A stretch of DNA of 64,000 nucleotides from Burkholderiaceae bacterium. Lineage in GTDB: Bacteria > Pseudomonadota > Gammaproteobacteria > Burkholderiales > Burkholderiaceae_A. A program made the position numbers and the translations under genes. The stretch is taken from the NCBI GenBank assembly GCA_018401615.1, contig JAGYKN010000004.1, positions 1 to 64,000 of the forward strand, written 5' to 3'. Shown piece after piece: positions 45,469 to 53,737 of this stretch. Numbering within the stretch: the stretch's first letter is position 1; each line of letters starts with the position of its first letter. Below the pieces are notes generated by a model, which was not told where the DNA came from, did not search any database, and saw only the letters and a program-made list of their open reading frames with translations.

Positions 45469-45492
45469 ATCGGGGTCGGGCCCGACCCAATG

Positions 45493-45518
45493 AAAAAGGC
45501 CGCCCTCGGGCGGCCTTT
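45493..45518. terminator. Bidirectional terminator
   Basis: AAAAAGGCCGCCC and its exact complement GGGCGGCCTTTTT are adjacent with a two-base gap (effective loop about four). Runs of A on one side and T on the other let it act for the plus-strand DUF1538 operon and the minus-strand HAD/DUF3429 operon, which converge here. Confidence 0.93.
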
Positions 45519-45519
45519 T

Positions 45520-45600
45520 TCACACCCCGAGGTAATTGAGGGCGGTGCTCAGCAGCAAGAGGACCACCGCGATCCATCCGAGCTTGGTGATGTATTTCAT
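45520..45600 (-). CDS. 26-residue hydrophobic peptide coupled to the DUF3429 gene
   Basis: The ORF reads MKYITKLGWIAVVLLLLSTA and a short polar-ended tail NYLGV. Its ATG overlaps the DUF3429 stop as TGATG, and its stop codon touches the bidirectional terminator, so it fills the transcript exactly. A positively charged start and one membrane helix are as expected of a small membrane protein. No homologue is known to me; the placement, not similarity, is the evidence. Confidence 0.5.
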   Translation of the reverse strand: MKYITKLGWIAVVLLLLSTALNYLGV

Positions 45601-46058
45601 CAGAGATACAGAAAGGGCGGCAACAGGCAGATGCACACGCCAAGGGTCAGGTGGAGTCGCAGCCTGATCCAGGCGGGCGGCCATCCCAGGGCCCGTCCAT
45701 GGAATTGGTCCATGCGATAGGCCAACAGGGCCAAAACCGCCAGTGCGCCAAGGGGTGCCGAGCCAGGCAGAAACCAGAGCGACACCGCCACAAGCGAGGG
45801 CGCGATGCTCCACAGGAGCAACTGCCTTCGGGCACCGATTGGTGCGCCGGTGCTCGCGAGGGCAACCCCCCAAGAGATGGCTCCGATAAAGGTCATGATC
45901 GTGATGCCATAGAGCGTGAGTGCCGTGACAGCGAAAGACTGCAAGGCGCCGCTCACAAATAGGCTCAAGAGAGACAGCAGAAAGAAGGGTATCAATCCCC
46001 CATAGCTCAATAACTTGAGGGTGGGCAGCAGGGGCGATAGGGAGTTGGAATCCGACAT
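45600..46058 (-). CDS. DUF3429 membrane protein
   Basis: 152 residues from ATG 46058 (MSDSNSLSPLLPTLKLLSYG), with five hydrophobic segments including FFLLSLLSLFVSGALQSFAV and MTFIGAISWGVALAS. The TFxGAIHWG-like stretch is typical of DUF3429, an uncharacterised inner-membrane family common in proteobacteria. It begins one base after the HAD gene stop, and its stop overlaps the next small ORF. Confidence 0.85.
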   Translation of the reverse strand: MSDSNSLSPLLPTLKLLSYGGLIPFFLLSLLSLFVSGALQSFAVTALTLYGITIMTFIGAISWGVALASTGAPIGARRQLLLWSIAPSLVAVSLWFLPGSAPLGALAVLALLAYRMDQFHGRALGWPPAWIRLRLHLTLGVCICLLPPFLYL

Positions 46059-46059
46059 A

Positions 46060-46749
46060 TCAGTGGTTGGCGATGTGGACACCGAGGACGTCGAGCAGTT
46101 CAGACAACGACTTACCCACATGATCCGGCACGGGGCCAATGGTCTCCGCCGGAAGCCCCGCACGGTTGAGCCAGAAGGTGCGAAATCCAAACCAGCCGGC
46201 CCCTACGATGTCCCAGCCATTGCTCGAGACAAACATGACCGGGGTCTCGGGATGCGGAAAATGACGCGACACGAGTCCGTAGACGCTTGGCGCTATCTTG
46301 TAGGTGCGCGCCTCCTCGGCTGAAATGATCCGGTCAAAATGTTCAATCAGGTGGGCATGGGTGAGGACCCTCGAGAGCGCCCCGGAGTCGCCATTTGAGA
46401 GGACTGCGGTCTTCACACCTGCGGCGTGGAGCCGAGCCAGCACTGGCGCCACATCTGGAAACGGTTCGAGCCTCTCATGGGCATCTGCCAGGCCCTGGAG
46501 TCCAGACTCGTCTAGGCCGAGCCGAGCCAGGGTGTATTGCAGGGCGGCGAGGGTAATGCCACCAAAGCTCTTGTGGTGGCGACTGCCATGGACCGGGTCC
46601 GGGTCGGCCATGGCGATTAGTCTTGAGTATTCAACCTGCTTGTCTCGACACCCGAAGGCGATGTTTTGACCGTTTCCGGGGTAAGCCAACTCGGCCTGCC
46701 TTGCAATCGAGAAGACGTCGAGCAGGGTCCCGTAGGCATCAAACACCAC
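46060..46749 (-). CDS. L-2-haloacid dehalogenase-type HAD hydrolase
   Basis: 229 residues starting at GTG 46749. The HAD motifs are FDAYGTLLDV (nucleophile aspartate), TAVLSNGDSG, a lysine in ARTYKIAPSVYG and FVSSNGWDIVGAG. These match haloacid dehalogenase type II, which removes halide from 2-haloalkanoic acids; many family members in this neighbourhood have an unknown natural substrate. No better start is present upstream. It leads a three-gene minus-strand unit with DUF3429 and the 26-residue peptide. Confidence 0.88.
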   Translation of the reverse strand: MVFDAYGTLLDVFSIARQAELAYPGNGQNIAFGCRDKQVEYSRLIAMADPDPVHGSRHHKSFGGITLAALQYTLARLGLDESGLQGLADAHERLEPFPDVAPVLARLHAAGVKTAVLSNGDSGALSRVLTHAHLIEHFDRIISAEEARTYKIAPSVYGLVSRHFPHPETPVMFVSSNGWDIVGAGWFGFRTFWLNRAGLPAETIGPVPDHVGKSLSELLDVLGVHIANH

Positions 46750-46797
46750 CAGTGGTTGGGTGTCGTCAGCCAGACGAGGAACCTTCGGGGTTAGGGG

Positions 46798-47286
46798 TCA
46801 TGTTGCGGTGAGTGCTTCCTCAAGACGGTCACCGTAGTTTACGGCAGTCTGACGCGCCGTGTGGCGTCGCTTTTCGCGATGCGAAGCTTGAACCAACAAG
46901 TCTTGAAGGCTGACCTGTTCTAGAAACGCCAGCTCGGTCTCGTGGGCACGAAGCACCAGCGCGCGCGTGCGATCTTCCACTGGTGAACCCTCCACCGCCA
47001 GGGGTTCGGCCTCTGCGCTGTTGTCTCTGGCGGGCTCGACCGTCTGAGCGATGGTTGCAATGCTGATGTCTTGCGCCATGTGGGCGAGCCGATAGCCACC
47101 GCCCGGACCCCTCACAGGTGAGACCCAACCAGCAAGGCGCAGAGACTGGAATATCCCTTCAAGGTAGCTTACTGACACGTTGAGCTCGCGACTGATCACG
47201 GTAAGATTGACTGGCGATGCGGCCTGCTTCAGGCCGACATGGGCAAGGGCCTCGACTGCGACCTGGACTTTTTTGGTGAGTTTCAT
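46798..47286 (-). CDS. Rrf2-family transcriptional regulator without cysteines
   Basis: 162 residues from ATG 47286 (MKLTKKVQVAVEALAHVG). The winged helix covers LTVISRELNVSVSYLEGIFQ and GWVSPVRGPGGGYRLAH. The IscR-type cysteines that hold an iron-sulfur cluster are absent; there is no cysteine in the whole protein, so it cannot sense through Fe-S. The C-terminal 60 residues are unusual for the family. It is divergent from the MerR-type gene across about 104 bases, which contain three GTTCA elements on the plus strand. Confidence 0.85.
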   Translation of the reverse strand: MKLTKKVQVAVEALAHVGLKQAASPVNLTVISRELNVSVSYLEGIFQSLRLAGWVSPVRGPGGGYRLAHMAQDISIATIAQTVEPARDNSAEAEPLAVEGSPVEDRTRALVLRAHETELAFLEQVSLQDLLVQASHREKRRHTARQTAVNYGDRLEEALTAT

Positions 47287-47390
47287 AGACACCTTTCCGT
47301 TTGATGTACCCATTTGACACGCCTTTCGCGGTTAAAATCCAGTTCATTTTAGGTTCAACTGAATAAAAGCGGTTCAAAAAAGGGGCAATC

Positions 47391-48362
47391 ATGCAGTTGG
47401 AATCATCTGATGGATCGCAACCCGACTGGATTGTCAAGTCCGGGGTTGCGGCCAGGCTTGCGGGGATTCCCGTTGAGACCCTCAGGGTCTGGGAGCGGCG
47501 ACACCAAATCACAGGCGGCCCGATTCGTCAGGGTGCACAGCGGGTCTACAGCCGCGCTCAGGTCGAACGACTGACCCTGGTCAAGAGAATGGTTGATCAC
47601 GGTCACGCCATTGGCAGCGTTGCCACGCTCAGTGACGCCGCCCTTCGGCAGATGATGGCGGACGAGGCCTCCATGCAACGTGAACAGCCTGCCAAACGCA
47701 TTGCCACCCGAGACAAGATTCAGGTGGGCATGGTCGGATTTGGGCCAGGCACCAAACACCTCATCAAGGGTCTGCAGGCTGCGGCGGTCGACATGGCCTT
47801 TGCAACGTCCAGGCTTGAGGAGGTCAGTGAGAAGAATCCGCCAGGGGTCGATGTGCTTTTGGTGGAGATGGGCAGCCTGACCGCTGCCCAGAGTGGCCGC
47901 CTCATTGGGCTTCATGAGGCCACGGGTGCCTCCTTTACCCTGCTGTTGTACCGATACGCACCCAGCTCCCTCATTCGGGGCCTGATGCAAAAGGGCATCG
48001 AGGTCACACGCTGCCCGACCGATCCAGATGGTGTGGAGACTGTCTGCGCGGGGGTCTTAAAGCGGCTCATGAGGTCGAGTCACTTCAGCGCCATTGAGAC
48101 CAGCGCTGGAAAGCATCTGAGTGAAGACGACCTCACACGATTGACCCAGGTGACAAGCGAAATCTATTGCGAGTGCCCTCGGCAACTCGCCCATCTTCTG
48201 CTGAGTGTGGCGGCATTCGAGCGCTACAGCGCCGAGTGCTCGAGCCGAGACAGCCTCGATGCCCTCTTGCACCTGCAACTCCAGACTGTTGCTGTTGAGG
48301 CCAGGGGCATGCTCGATCAGGCCCTTCGTCGCCTCCTTGCGGCCGAGGGAATCACGCTCTAA
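47391..48362 (+). CDS. MerR-family regulator with a Rossmann-like sensor region
   Basis: 323 residues. An N-terminal MerR helix-turn-helix (GVAARLAGIPVETLRVWERRH, then RVYSRAQVERLTLVKRMVDH) is followed by a region starting KIQVGMVGFGPGTKHLIKGL that looks like a flavodoxin or B12-domain fold, but the DxHxxG cobalamin motif is not present. The last 100 residues are helical. The layout resembles LitR/CarH-like regulators with a changed sensor. AAGGGG lies before the ATG. It is divergent from the Rrf2 gene. Confidence 0.78.
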   Translation: MQLESSDGSQPDWIVKSGVAARLAGIPVETLRVWERRHQITGGPIRQGAQRVYSRAQVERLTLVKRMVDHGHAIGSVATLSDAALRQMMADEASMQREQPAKRIATRDKIQVGMVGFGPGTKHLIKGLQAAAVDMAFATSRLEEVSEKNPPGVDVLLVEMGSLTAAQSGRLIGLHEATGASFTLLLYRYAPSSLIRGLMQKGIEVTRCPTDPDGVETVCAGVLKRLMRSSHFSAIETSAGKHLSEDDLTRLTQVTSEIYCECPRQLAHLLLSVAAFERYSAECSSRDSLDALLHLQLQTVAVEARGMLDQALRRLLAAEGITL

Positions 48363-48366
48363 CGCC

Positions 48367-49173
48367 TCATTTTGCGTTTCCAAAAAAGAGCTGTTGCGTG
48401 CCCACCCGGTGGCCAGCGATGGCGTCCTGGCCCCTCTTAGAGGTGATCCAATCGGCGAAGGCCTGGCCGTCCTTCACATTGGTCTGCGGGTGCTTGGCGG
48501 GGTTCACCACAATCACGCCATAGGGGTTGAAGAGGGCCCTGTCTCCCTCGACCACGATGGTGAGGTCGCCCTTGTTCTTGAAGTTGGCCCAGGTGGCCCG
48601 GTCTGAGAGCACGTAAGCCGACATGCCCGAGGCGGTGTTGAGGGCCTGGCCCATGCCGCAGCCGCACTCCCTGAGCCACGACCCCTTGACGCCAACTCCC
48701 GCGGCTCTCCAGTATCGACGTTCTGCGGCGTGGGTGCCGCTCTTGTCACCGCGGGAGATGAATGGCGCGTTTGCTGCAGCAATCTTGCGCAAACCCGCCA
48801 GCACATCCGACCCCCTGGCCTTGGCGGGGTCAGACGTCGGCCCAATCAACACAAAATCGTTGAACATCACGTCATACCGCCTGAGTCCGTAGCCCTCGCG
48901 AACAAAGGCCTCCTCCTTTTCTCGGTCATGGACGAGGAGGACATCTGCATCGCCGCGCCTGGCGATGTCAATGGCCTGGCCCGTGCCAACGGCCACCACC
49001 TTCACGTTGATTCCAGTGTCTCGCCTAAAGGCTGGGACAATCGCTGAGAAGAGGCCCGAGGCCTCGGTGGAGGTGGTCGAGGCCAGCGTGATGGTCTGGG
49101 CTGACTGCGCTGCTGTGGCAGCCAGCAGCAGGAGGCCTGGGAGCAAGCGGCAGATGCTGGGGTTGACCGTCAT
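48367..49173 (-). CDS. tupA: Tungstate/molybdate-type substrate-binding protein TupA
   Basis: 268 residues from ATG 49173 (MTVNPSICRLLPGLLLL) with a signal peptide ending near AQSAQ. The mature protein shows ITLASTTSTEASGLFSAIVP, VVAVGTGQAIDIARRGDADV and FISRGDKSGTHAAERRYWR, the TupA pattern for tungstate binding. The permease and ATPase (tupB, tupC) are not adjacent, so it is an orphan here. It converges with the MerR gene with only four bases between the stop codons. Confidence 0.87.
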   Translation of the reverse strand: MTVNPSICRLLPGLLLLAATAAQSAQTITLASTTSTEASGLFSAIVPAFRRDTGINVKVVAVGTGQAIDIARRGDADVLLVHDREKEEAFVREGYGLRRYDVMFNDFVLIGPTSDPAKARGSDVLAGLRKIAAANAPFISRGDKSGTHAAERRYWRAAGVGVKGSWLRECGCGMGQALNTASGMSAYVLSDRATWANFKNKGDLTIVVEGDRALFNPYGVIVVNPAKHPQTNVKDGQAFADWITSKRGQDAIAGHRVGTQQLFFGNAK

Positions 49174-49249
49174 GTTGCTGCCCACTCTAAGCGGGTAGAG
49201 TCTCGGTGGCGATAGGCGCAAGACTTCATAGGTTGATTCTCGAGATCAG

Positions 49250-50458
49250 ATGACGACATCCGATGTGGTGGTGGTGGGGGCTGGAGCGGCAGGCCTATTC
49301 TGCGCGGGGCTCATCGGACAGGGCGGCCGGCGGGTGATGGCCCTTGATCATGCCCAACTCCTGGGCGAGAAGATCCGCATCAGCGGGGGTGGGCGCTGCA
49401 ATTTTACCAATCGACACTGCAGCCCAGTCAATTTTCTCTCGCTCAATCCGGACTTCGTTCGCGGCCCGCTCGCCCGCTATGGACCAGACGATTTCACCGC
49501 ATTGGTGACATCTCATCGCATCGCCTTTCATGAGAAACACCGAGGGCAACTATTCTGTGATGGTTCGGCCACCCAAATCGTCGAGATGCTGCGCCGTGAG
49601 GCATCTGCTGGCGGCGTGGATCTGCAGCACCCTGTCTCAGTCCACTCCGTCTCGCCCTCGCAGCTCGGATGGAGGCTGCTGACAACACTCGGAGCAATCG
49701 AGACAAAGGTGCTGGTCGTTGCCACAGGGGGGTTGCCCATTCCCGCAATCGGTGCAAGTCGTTGGGGAGTGGATCTCGCGTCCAATCTGGGGCTGCCGGT
49801 CACGCCGGTCCAGCCGGGACTCGTGCCGCTCTCTTTTACAGCGGCCTCTGAGGGTTGGCTCTCGCTCCATGCCGGTGTTGCACTCGAGGCGATGGTTGGT
49901 GCCGGTCAGCCCGAGAGTGCCTACGGTGAGGGCCGATTTCAGGAGGATCTGCTCATCACCCACAAGGGCCTGTCTGGTCCAGCGATTCTGCAGGCGAGCA
50001 GTTTCTGGCAGCCGGGCGAACCCATTCGAATTGATTGGCTCGGAGGCCGCAATTTTGATGAATTGATATCAGAGTCGCGTCATGGCCGTCTGCCAGTCGA
50101 GGCAGTCTTGGCTGACCTTCTGCCGCAACGACTGGCCCATGGTTTCTCGGGTGCCTTGGCGCTCTCAGGTCGGCGATGGGCTGAGCTCAGCAAGGCCGAC
50201 CGCCTTCGTGTGAGAGGGGCACTCACCCAATGGGAGGCCAGGCCGGCTGGAACCCTGGGCTGGAAGAAGGCCGAGGTCATGCTCGGTGGTCTGGACACCC
50301 GAGCCCTGGAGAGTCGAACCATGGCCGTGAGGGGTCAGCCCAACTTATTTTTCATTGGTGAGACAGTCGATGTGACAGGCCACCTTGGTGGGCATAACTT
50401 CCAGTGGGCCTGGGCCAGTGCCTTTGTCTGTGCTCAGGCAATCTTGTCAGCCCATTGA
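49250..50458 (+). CDS. HI0933/BaiN-like FAD-dependent oxidoreductase
   Basis: 402 residues. The FAD site is VVVVGAGAAGLFCAGLIGQGG, then LLGEKIRISGGGRCNFTN, characteristic of the HI0933 (BaiN) family, and the end is FIGETVDVTGHLGGHNFQWAWASAFV. The family's physiological substrates are largely unknown. It is transcribed divergently from tupA with 76 bases between. No cofactor partner genes are next to it. Confidence 0.92.
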   Translation: MTTSDVVVVGAGAAGLFCAGLIGQGGRRVMALDHAQLLGEKIRISGGGRCNFTNRHCSPVNFLSLNPDFVRGPLARYGPDDFTALVTSHRIAFHEKHRGQLFCDGSATQIVEMLRREASAGGVDLQHPVSVHSVSPSQLGWRLLTTLGAIETKVLVVATGGLPIPAIGASRWGVDLASNLGLPVTPVQPGLVPLSFTAASEGWLSLHAGVALEAMVGAGQPESAYGEGRFQEDLLITHKGLSGPAILQASSFWQPGEPIRIDWLGGRNFDELISESRHGRLPVEAVLADLLPQRLAHGFSGALALSGRRWAELSKADRLRVRGALTQWEARPAGTLGWKKAEVMLGGLDTRALESRTMAVRGQPNLFFIGETVDVTGHLGGHNFQWAWASAFVCAQAILSAH

Positions 50459-50489
50459 CTTGTCTGCGCACTAGAATGAAATCTCACCC

Positions 50490-51194
50490 ATGAGTCCAGA
50501 AGACATCACCCAATCACCACACGCCAGCCTGCCGGCTGCGCTGCTTGGGCTCACCGCGGTCGGACATGCCCATGTGCCGGGGGCGTGGCTATTTCGCGGC
50601 ATTGACCTGCAGCTCCACAGAGGATCTCGTCTTGCGATCCAGGGTGCCTCTGGCTCGGGCAAGTCCACGCTGCTCAATATTCTTGCGGGGCTCGAGACGC
50701 CAACCGAGGGGGCGTTGCAGTGGGCTGGCGAGGAGACCTCGGCCTGGTCGGAGGAGAGGCGTCGGAGCTGTCGACAGTCAGAGATGGGTTTTGTCTTCCA
50801 GGCTTTTCACCTTCTCATGCACCTGACGGCAGTACAGAATGTGATGGTGCCATGCCTGCTCAACGGCGAGTCCTACGAACAGGCGCAGGCTGCTGCCGGG
50901 GCATTGCTGGGTGAGTTGGGCATGGACCAGCGATTAAATGCAAGCCCATCAACACTCTCGGGTGGCGAGCAACAGCGGGTGGCGCTGGCCAGGGCCCTGG
51001 TGCATCGACCAGCAGTTGTCTTTGCAGACGAGCCAACCGGTAACCTCGATGCAAAGACCTCATCCCAGGCGCTGTCCCTCCTGATCCGACTCTGCGATGC
51101 CCGACAGACCAGCCTTGTCATGGTGACCCACTCTGATGAGGCGGCTCGGTCAATGGATCGGGTCCTGCGGCTCACGGCAGAGGGACTGGTCTGA
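50490..51194 (+). CDS. ABC transporter ATPase of an AttH-type system
   Basis: 234 residues. Walker A is QGASGSGKSTLLNIL, the Q-loop is GFVFQAFHLLMHLTAVQN, the signature is LSGGEQQRVALARALVHR and Walker B is VVFADEPTGNLDAK, all LolD-like. A TAGAAT at 50472-50477 lies 12 bases before the ATG. The large permease begins seven bases after the stop and the lipocalin-like protein follows, so the three form one exporter system. Confidence 0.92.
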   Translation: MSPEDITQSPHASLPAALLGLTAVGHAHVPGAWLFRGIDLQLHRGSRLAIQGASGSGKSTLLNILAGLETPTEGALQWAGEETSAWSEERRRSCRQSEMGFVFQAFHLLMHLTAVQNVMVPCLLNGESYEQAQAAAGALLGELGMDQRLNASPSTLSGGEQQRVALARALVHRPAVVFADEPTGNLDAKTSSQALSLLIRLCDARQTSLVMVTHSDEAARSMDRVLRLTAEGLV

Positions 51195-51201
51195 TGACGC
51201 G

Positions 51202-53733
51202 ATGAGGGGCCAGCAGCGTCTGTTCCTATGGATGATGAAGGGCGCAAGCCTTCGGGAGTGGGCCCGCTGGCTCGTGGCCCTGATCATGGTGGGCATTGGC
51301 GTGATGTTGGCAGTGGCCATACACACCGTTAACCATTCGGCCCTCTCATCGTTTGGTCGGGCCCTAGACACCATCAATGGTCAGGCCTCGGCACAGCTTG
51401 TCTCGCCGATGGGCGAGATCAATGATCAGCGGGTCGATGAGGTGGATGGGCGCCGTGGTGCACTCGGAATCTCAGCCCTCAGCCCTGTCTTGGTTGTTCG
51501 AACCGACCTCTTGGTGGTGCTGGGAATCGACCTCTTTCAGGCTGCCCGGGTCTCTGCATCCCTCCTGCCGTCGATCTCGGGCAATGCAGCAGGATTCTTC
51601 GAGACGGATTCAGTCTTCCTGTCGGCCGCCGCTCAACGCACGCTCAATGTGAAGCTGGGTGACCGGGTCTCCCTGCGGCATGGCGGGCGAGTGGTGAGCC
51701 TTGTTGTCGCAGGCGATGTGCCTGGGGTTGCTGGTGATGTGATCGGTGTCATGGACATCGGCAGCGCACAGTGGGCCTTTGACCGCCTTGGACTGGTGAG
51801 CCGCATGGACCTTCGGCTTGAACCGTGGCAGAGCCCAGAGGGTCTTCGAGACCGACTCCTCGACCAGGGCGAGTCCCTCCAGGTCGTGGCCACAGAGGAC
51901 CGTGATCGGCGCATGTCGCTGCTCTCGAAGGCCTATCGGGTGAACCTCACGGTGCTCGCCATGGTGGCCCTGCTCACGGGGGGCTTTCTGGTCTCCACCG
52001 CCGTGAGTCTATCGGTGATTCGACAACGCTCAGACCTCGCCTTGCTGGGTGTCCTGGGGGCAACTGAGGCGTGGCTGCGTCGGCTGGTCTGGGCCCAGGG
52101 TTGGCTCGTCGGTGCCCTGGGTGGCCTCCTGGGCTTGATCATGGGCCTGCTGCTCGCTGCAATCCTCATGCGACTGATTGGCGGCGATCTCGGCGGGGGT
52201 TACTTCGGTGATCAGCAGCCCTCGATCGTGGTGGACTGGCCTGCCTTGGCTGCATTCTGGCTGGCAGCCATGCTCGTTGGGCTGTTGTCCGCCTGGCAGC
52301 CATTGAGGCAGATCGATTGGCTCAGGCCCATGGCAATGTTGCGTGCCGGACAGGCCGAGACGATGGTGTCGTCGTTGCCGACTCTTCGCTGGAGCTTGGC
52401 CGCACTGGGGCTTGCGCTCGTGCTGATCTCGCTCGGGCCCATCGACGGCCTTCCATGGCCCGCCTATGCCTCCATCGCGGCCCTCCTGTTTGCTGGGCTG
52501 GCAGCACTTCCCTGGATCTTATCGACCCTCTGGGGCGGCTTGTCGCGTCTCCTGGAGGGTCGCGCCTCCTGCCCCCCCACCCTGAGGTTGGCGAGTTGGA
52601 GGCTTGCACAGGCCCCCGCCGCCTCGACCCCCCTCATCTCGGGAACGGTGGCCGCCTTCTCACTGACTGTGGCCATGATGATCATGGTGGGAAGTTTTCG
52701 CGCATCGGTTTCAGATTGGCTTGCCCTTGTGCTGCCGGCCGATCTCTACGGCAGCAGCCAGTCAGCGTCGGAGCAGCCGGGTTTCAATCCCGCCATTGCC
52801 GCAGCAATTCAGAGGCTCGAAGGCGTCGCTCGCGTTGAGTTGAGTCGGCAGCGTCAGCTTCGCCTTGCAACAGACCGGCCCGATGTCCTGGTGATTGCCA
52901 AGCCCGTGAACCGGGATCAACCGATGCAGTCAATGCCGCTGATCGGGCGCCCGATTCAGCCGCCCAGGGATGGCATTGCCAGAGTGGTGGTCTATGGATC
53001 GGAGGCCATGGCCGATCTCTATGACTGGCGGGTGGGGACAACGGCCAGGCTGCCGCTTGGGGACTCGGGCGAGCAGTTGGTCTGGGTGGCTGGGCTCTAC
53101 CGCGATTATGGTCGACAACACGGCTCACTGGTCATGGACGAGACCGACTACGAGCGCCTCACGGGAGACACCTCCAGATCGGGCATTTCAGTCTGGCTGC
53201 TCGATGGTGCCGATCCGCGAGAGGTGACAGCGGCCATAGAGGCTCAACTGCCCTCCCTTGGGGCCCTCAGGTGGATGACCGCCACAGACATTCGCGCCCT
53301 CTCACTGCGAATCTTTGACCGCAGCTTTGCCATGACATACGCACTAGAGGCCACGGCATTATTTGTTGCGTTGTTCTCCCTTGCCGCTGGCCTCACAGGC
53401 CAACTCCTGCTGCGTCGTCGAGAGTTTGGTGTGCTCGCACAACTCGGCCTGTCTCTGTCGGACCGCCTCAGGCTGGTGTCTTGGGAGGTGGGCCTTTTAT
53501 TGCTGGTGGCCGTGGGCTGGGGCAGCCTGCTGGGTGGCGGGATGAGCCAGATCCTGATCCATAAGGTCAATCCCGAATCATTTCACTGGACCATGCAGAC
53601 CACCCTGGAGATCTGGCAATGGGCCGCACTCTGCCTGCTGCTGCTCGTGCTCGGTGTCTCTACTGCCCGCTGGGCCGCCCGACACGCGATGGATTCACGG
53701 CGGCTGGCTGAAAGCCTTCGGGCCGATTGGTGA
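51202..53733 (+). CDS. Large FtsX-like ABC permease
   Basis: 843 residues from ATG 51202 (MRGQQRLFLWMMKGASLREW). It is a double FtsX module: the N-terminal helix, a periplasmic domain (about 45-240), three helices near RQRSDLALLGVLGATEAWLRR, then a second half with its own periplasmic part (VRVEL-like, ATDRPDVLVIAKPV) and a final FtsX region RRREFGVLAQLGLSLSDRLR. This is the fused form of the AttF and AttG permeases. It works with the ATPase before it and the AttH-like protein after it. Confidence 0.88.
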   Translation: MRGQQRLFLWMMKGASLREWARWLVALIMVGIGVMLAVAIHTVNHSALSSFGRALDTINGQASAQLVSPMGEINDQRVDEVDGRRGALGISALSPVLVVRTDLLVVLGIDLFQAARVSASLLPSISGNAAGFFETDSVFLSAAAQRTLNVKLGDRVSLRHGGRVVSLVVAGDVPGVAGDVIGVMDIGSAQWAFDRLGLVSRMDLRLEPWQSPEGLRDRLLDQGESLQVVATEDRDRRMSLLSKAYRVNLTVLAMVALLTGGFLVSTAVSLSVIRQRSDLALLGVLGATEAWLRRLVWAQGWLVGALGGLLGLIMGLLLAAILMRLIGGDLGGGYFGDQQPSIVVDWPALAAFWLAAMLVGLLSAWQPLRQIDWLRPMAMLRAGQAETMVSSLPTLRWSLAALGLALVLISLGPIDGLPWPAYASIAALLFAGLAALPWILSTLWGGLSRLLEGRASCPPTLRLASWRLAQAPAASTPLISGTVAAFSLTVAMMIMVGSFRASVSDWLALVLPADLYGSSQSASEQPGFNPAIAAAIQRLEGVARVELSRQRQLRLATDRPDVLVIAKPVNRDQPMQSMPLIGRPIQPPRDGIARVVVYGSEAMADLYDWRVGTTARLPLGDSGEQLVWVAGLYRDYGRQHGSLVMDETDYERLTGDTSRSGISVWLLDGADPREVTAAIEAQLPSLGALRWMTATDIRALSLRIFDRSFAMTYALEATALFVALFSLAAGLTGQLLLRRREFGVLAQLGLSLSDRLRLVSWEVGLLLLVAVGWGSLLGGGMSQILIHKVNPESFHWTMQTTLEIWQWAALCLLLLVLGVSTARWAARHAMDSRRLAESLRADW

Positions 53734-53737
53734 GGTC

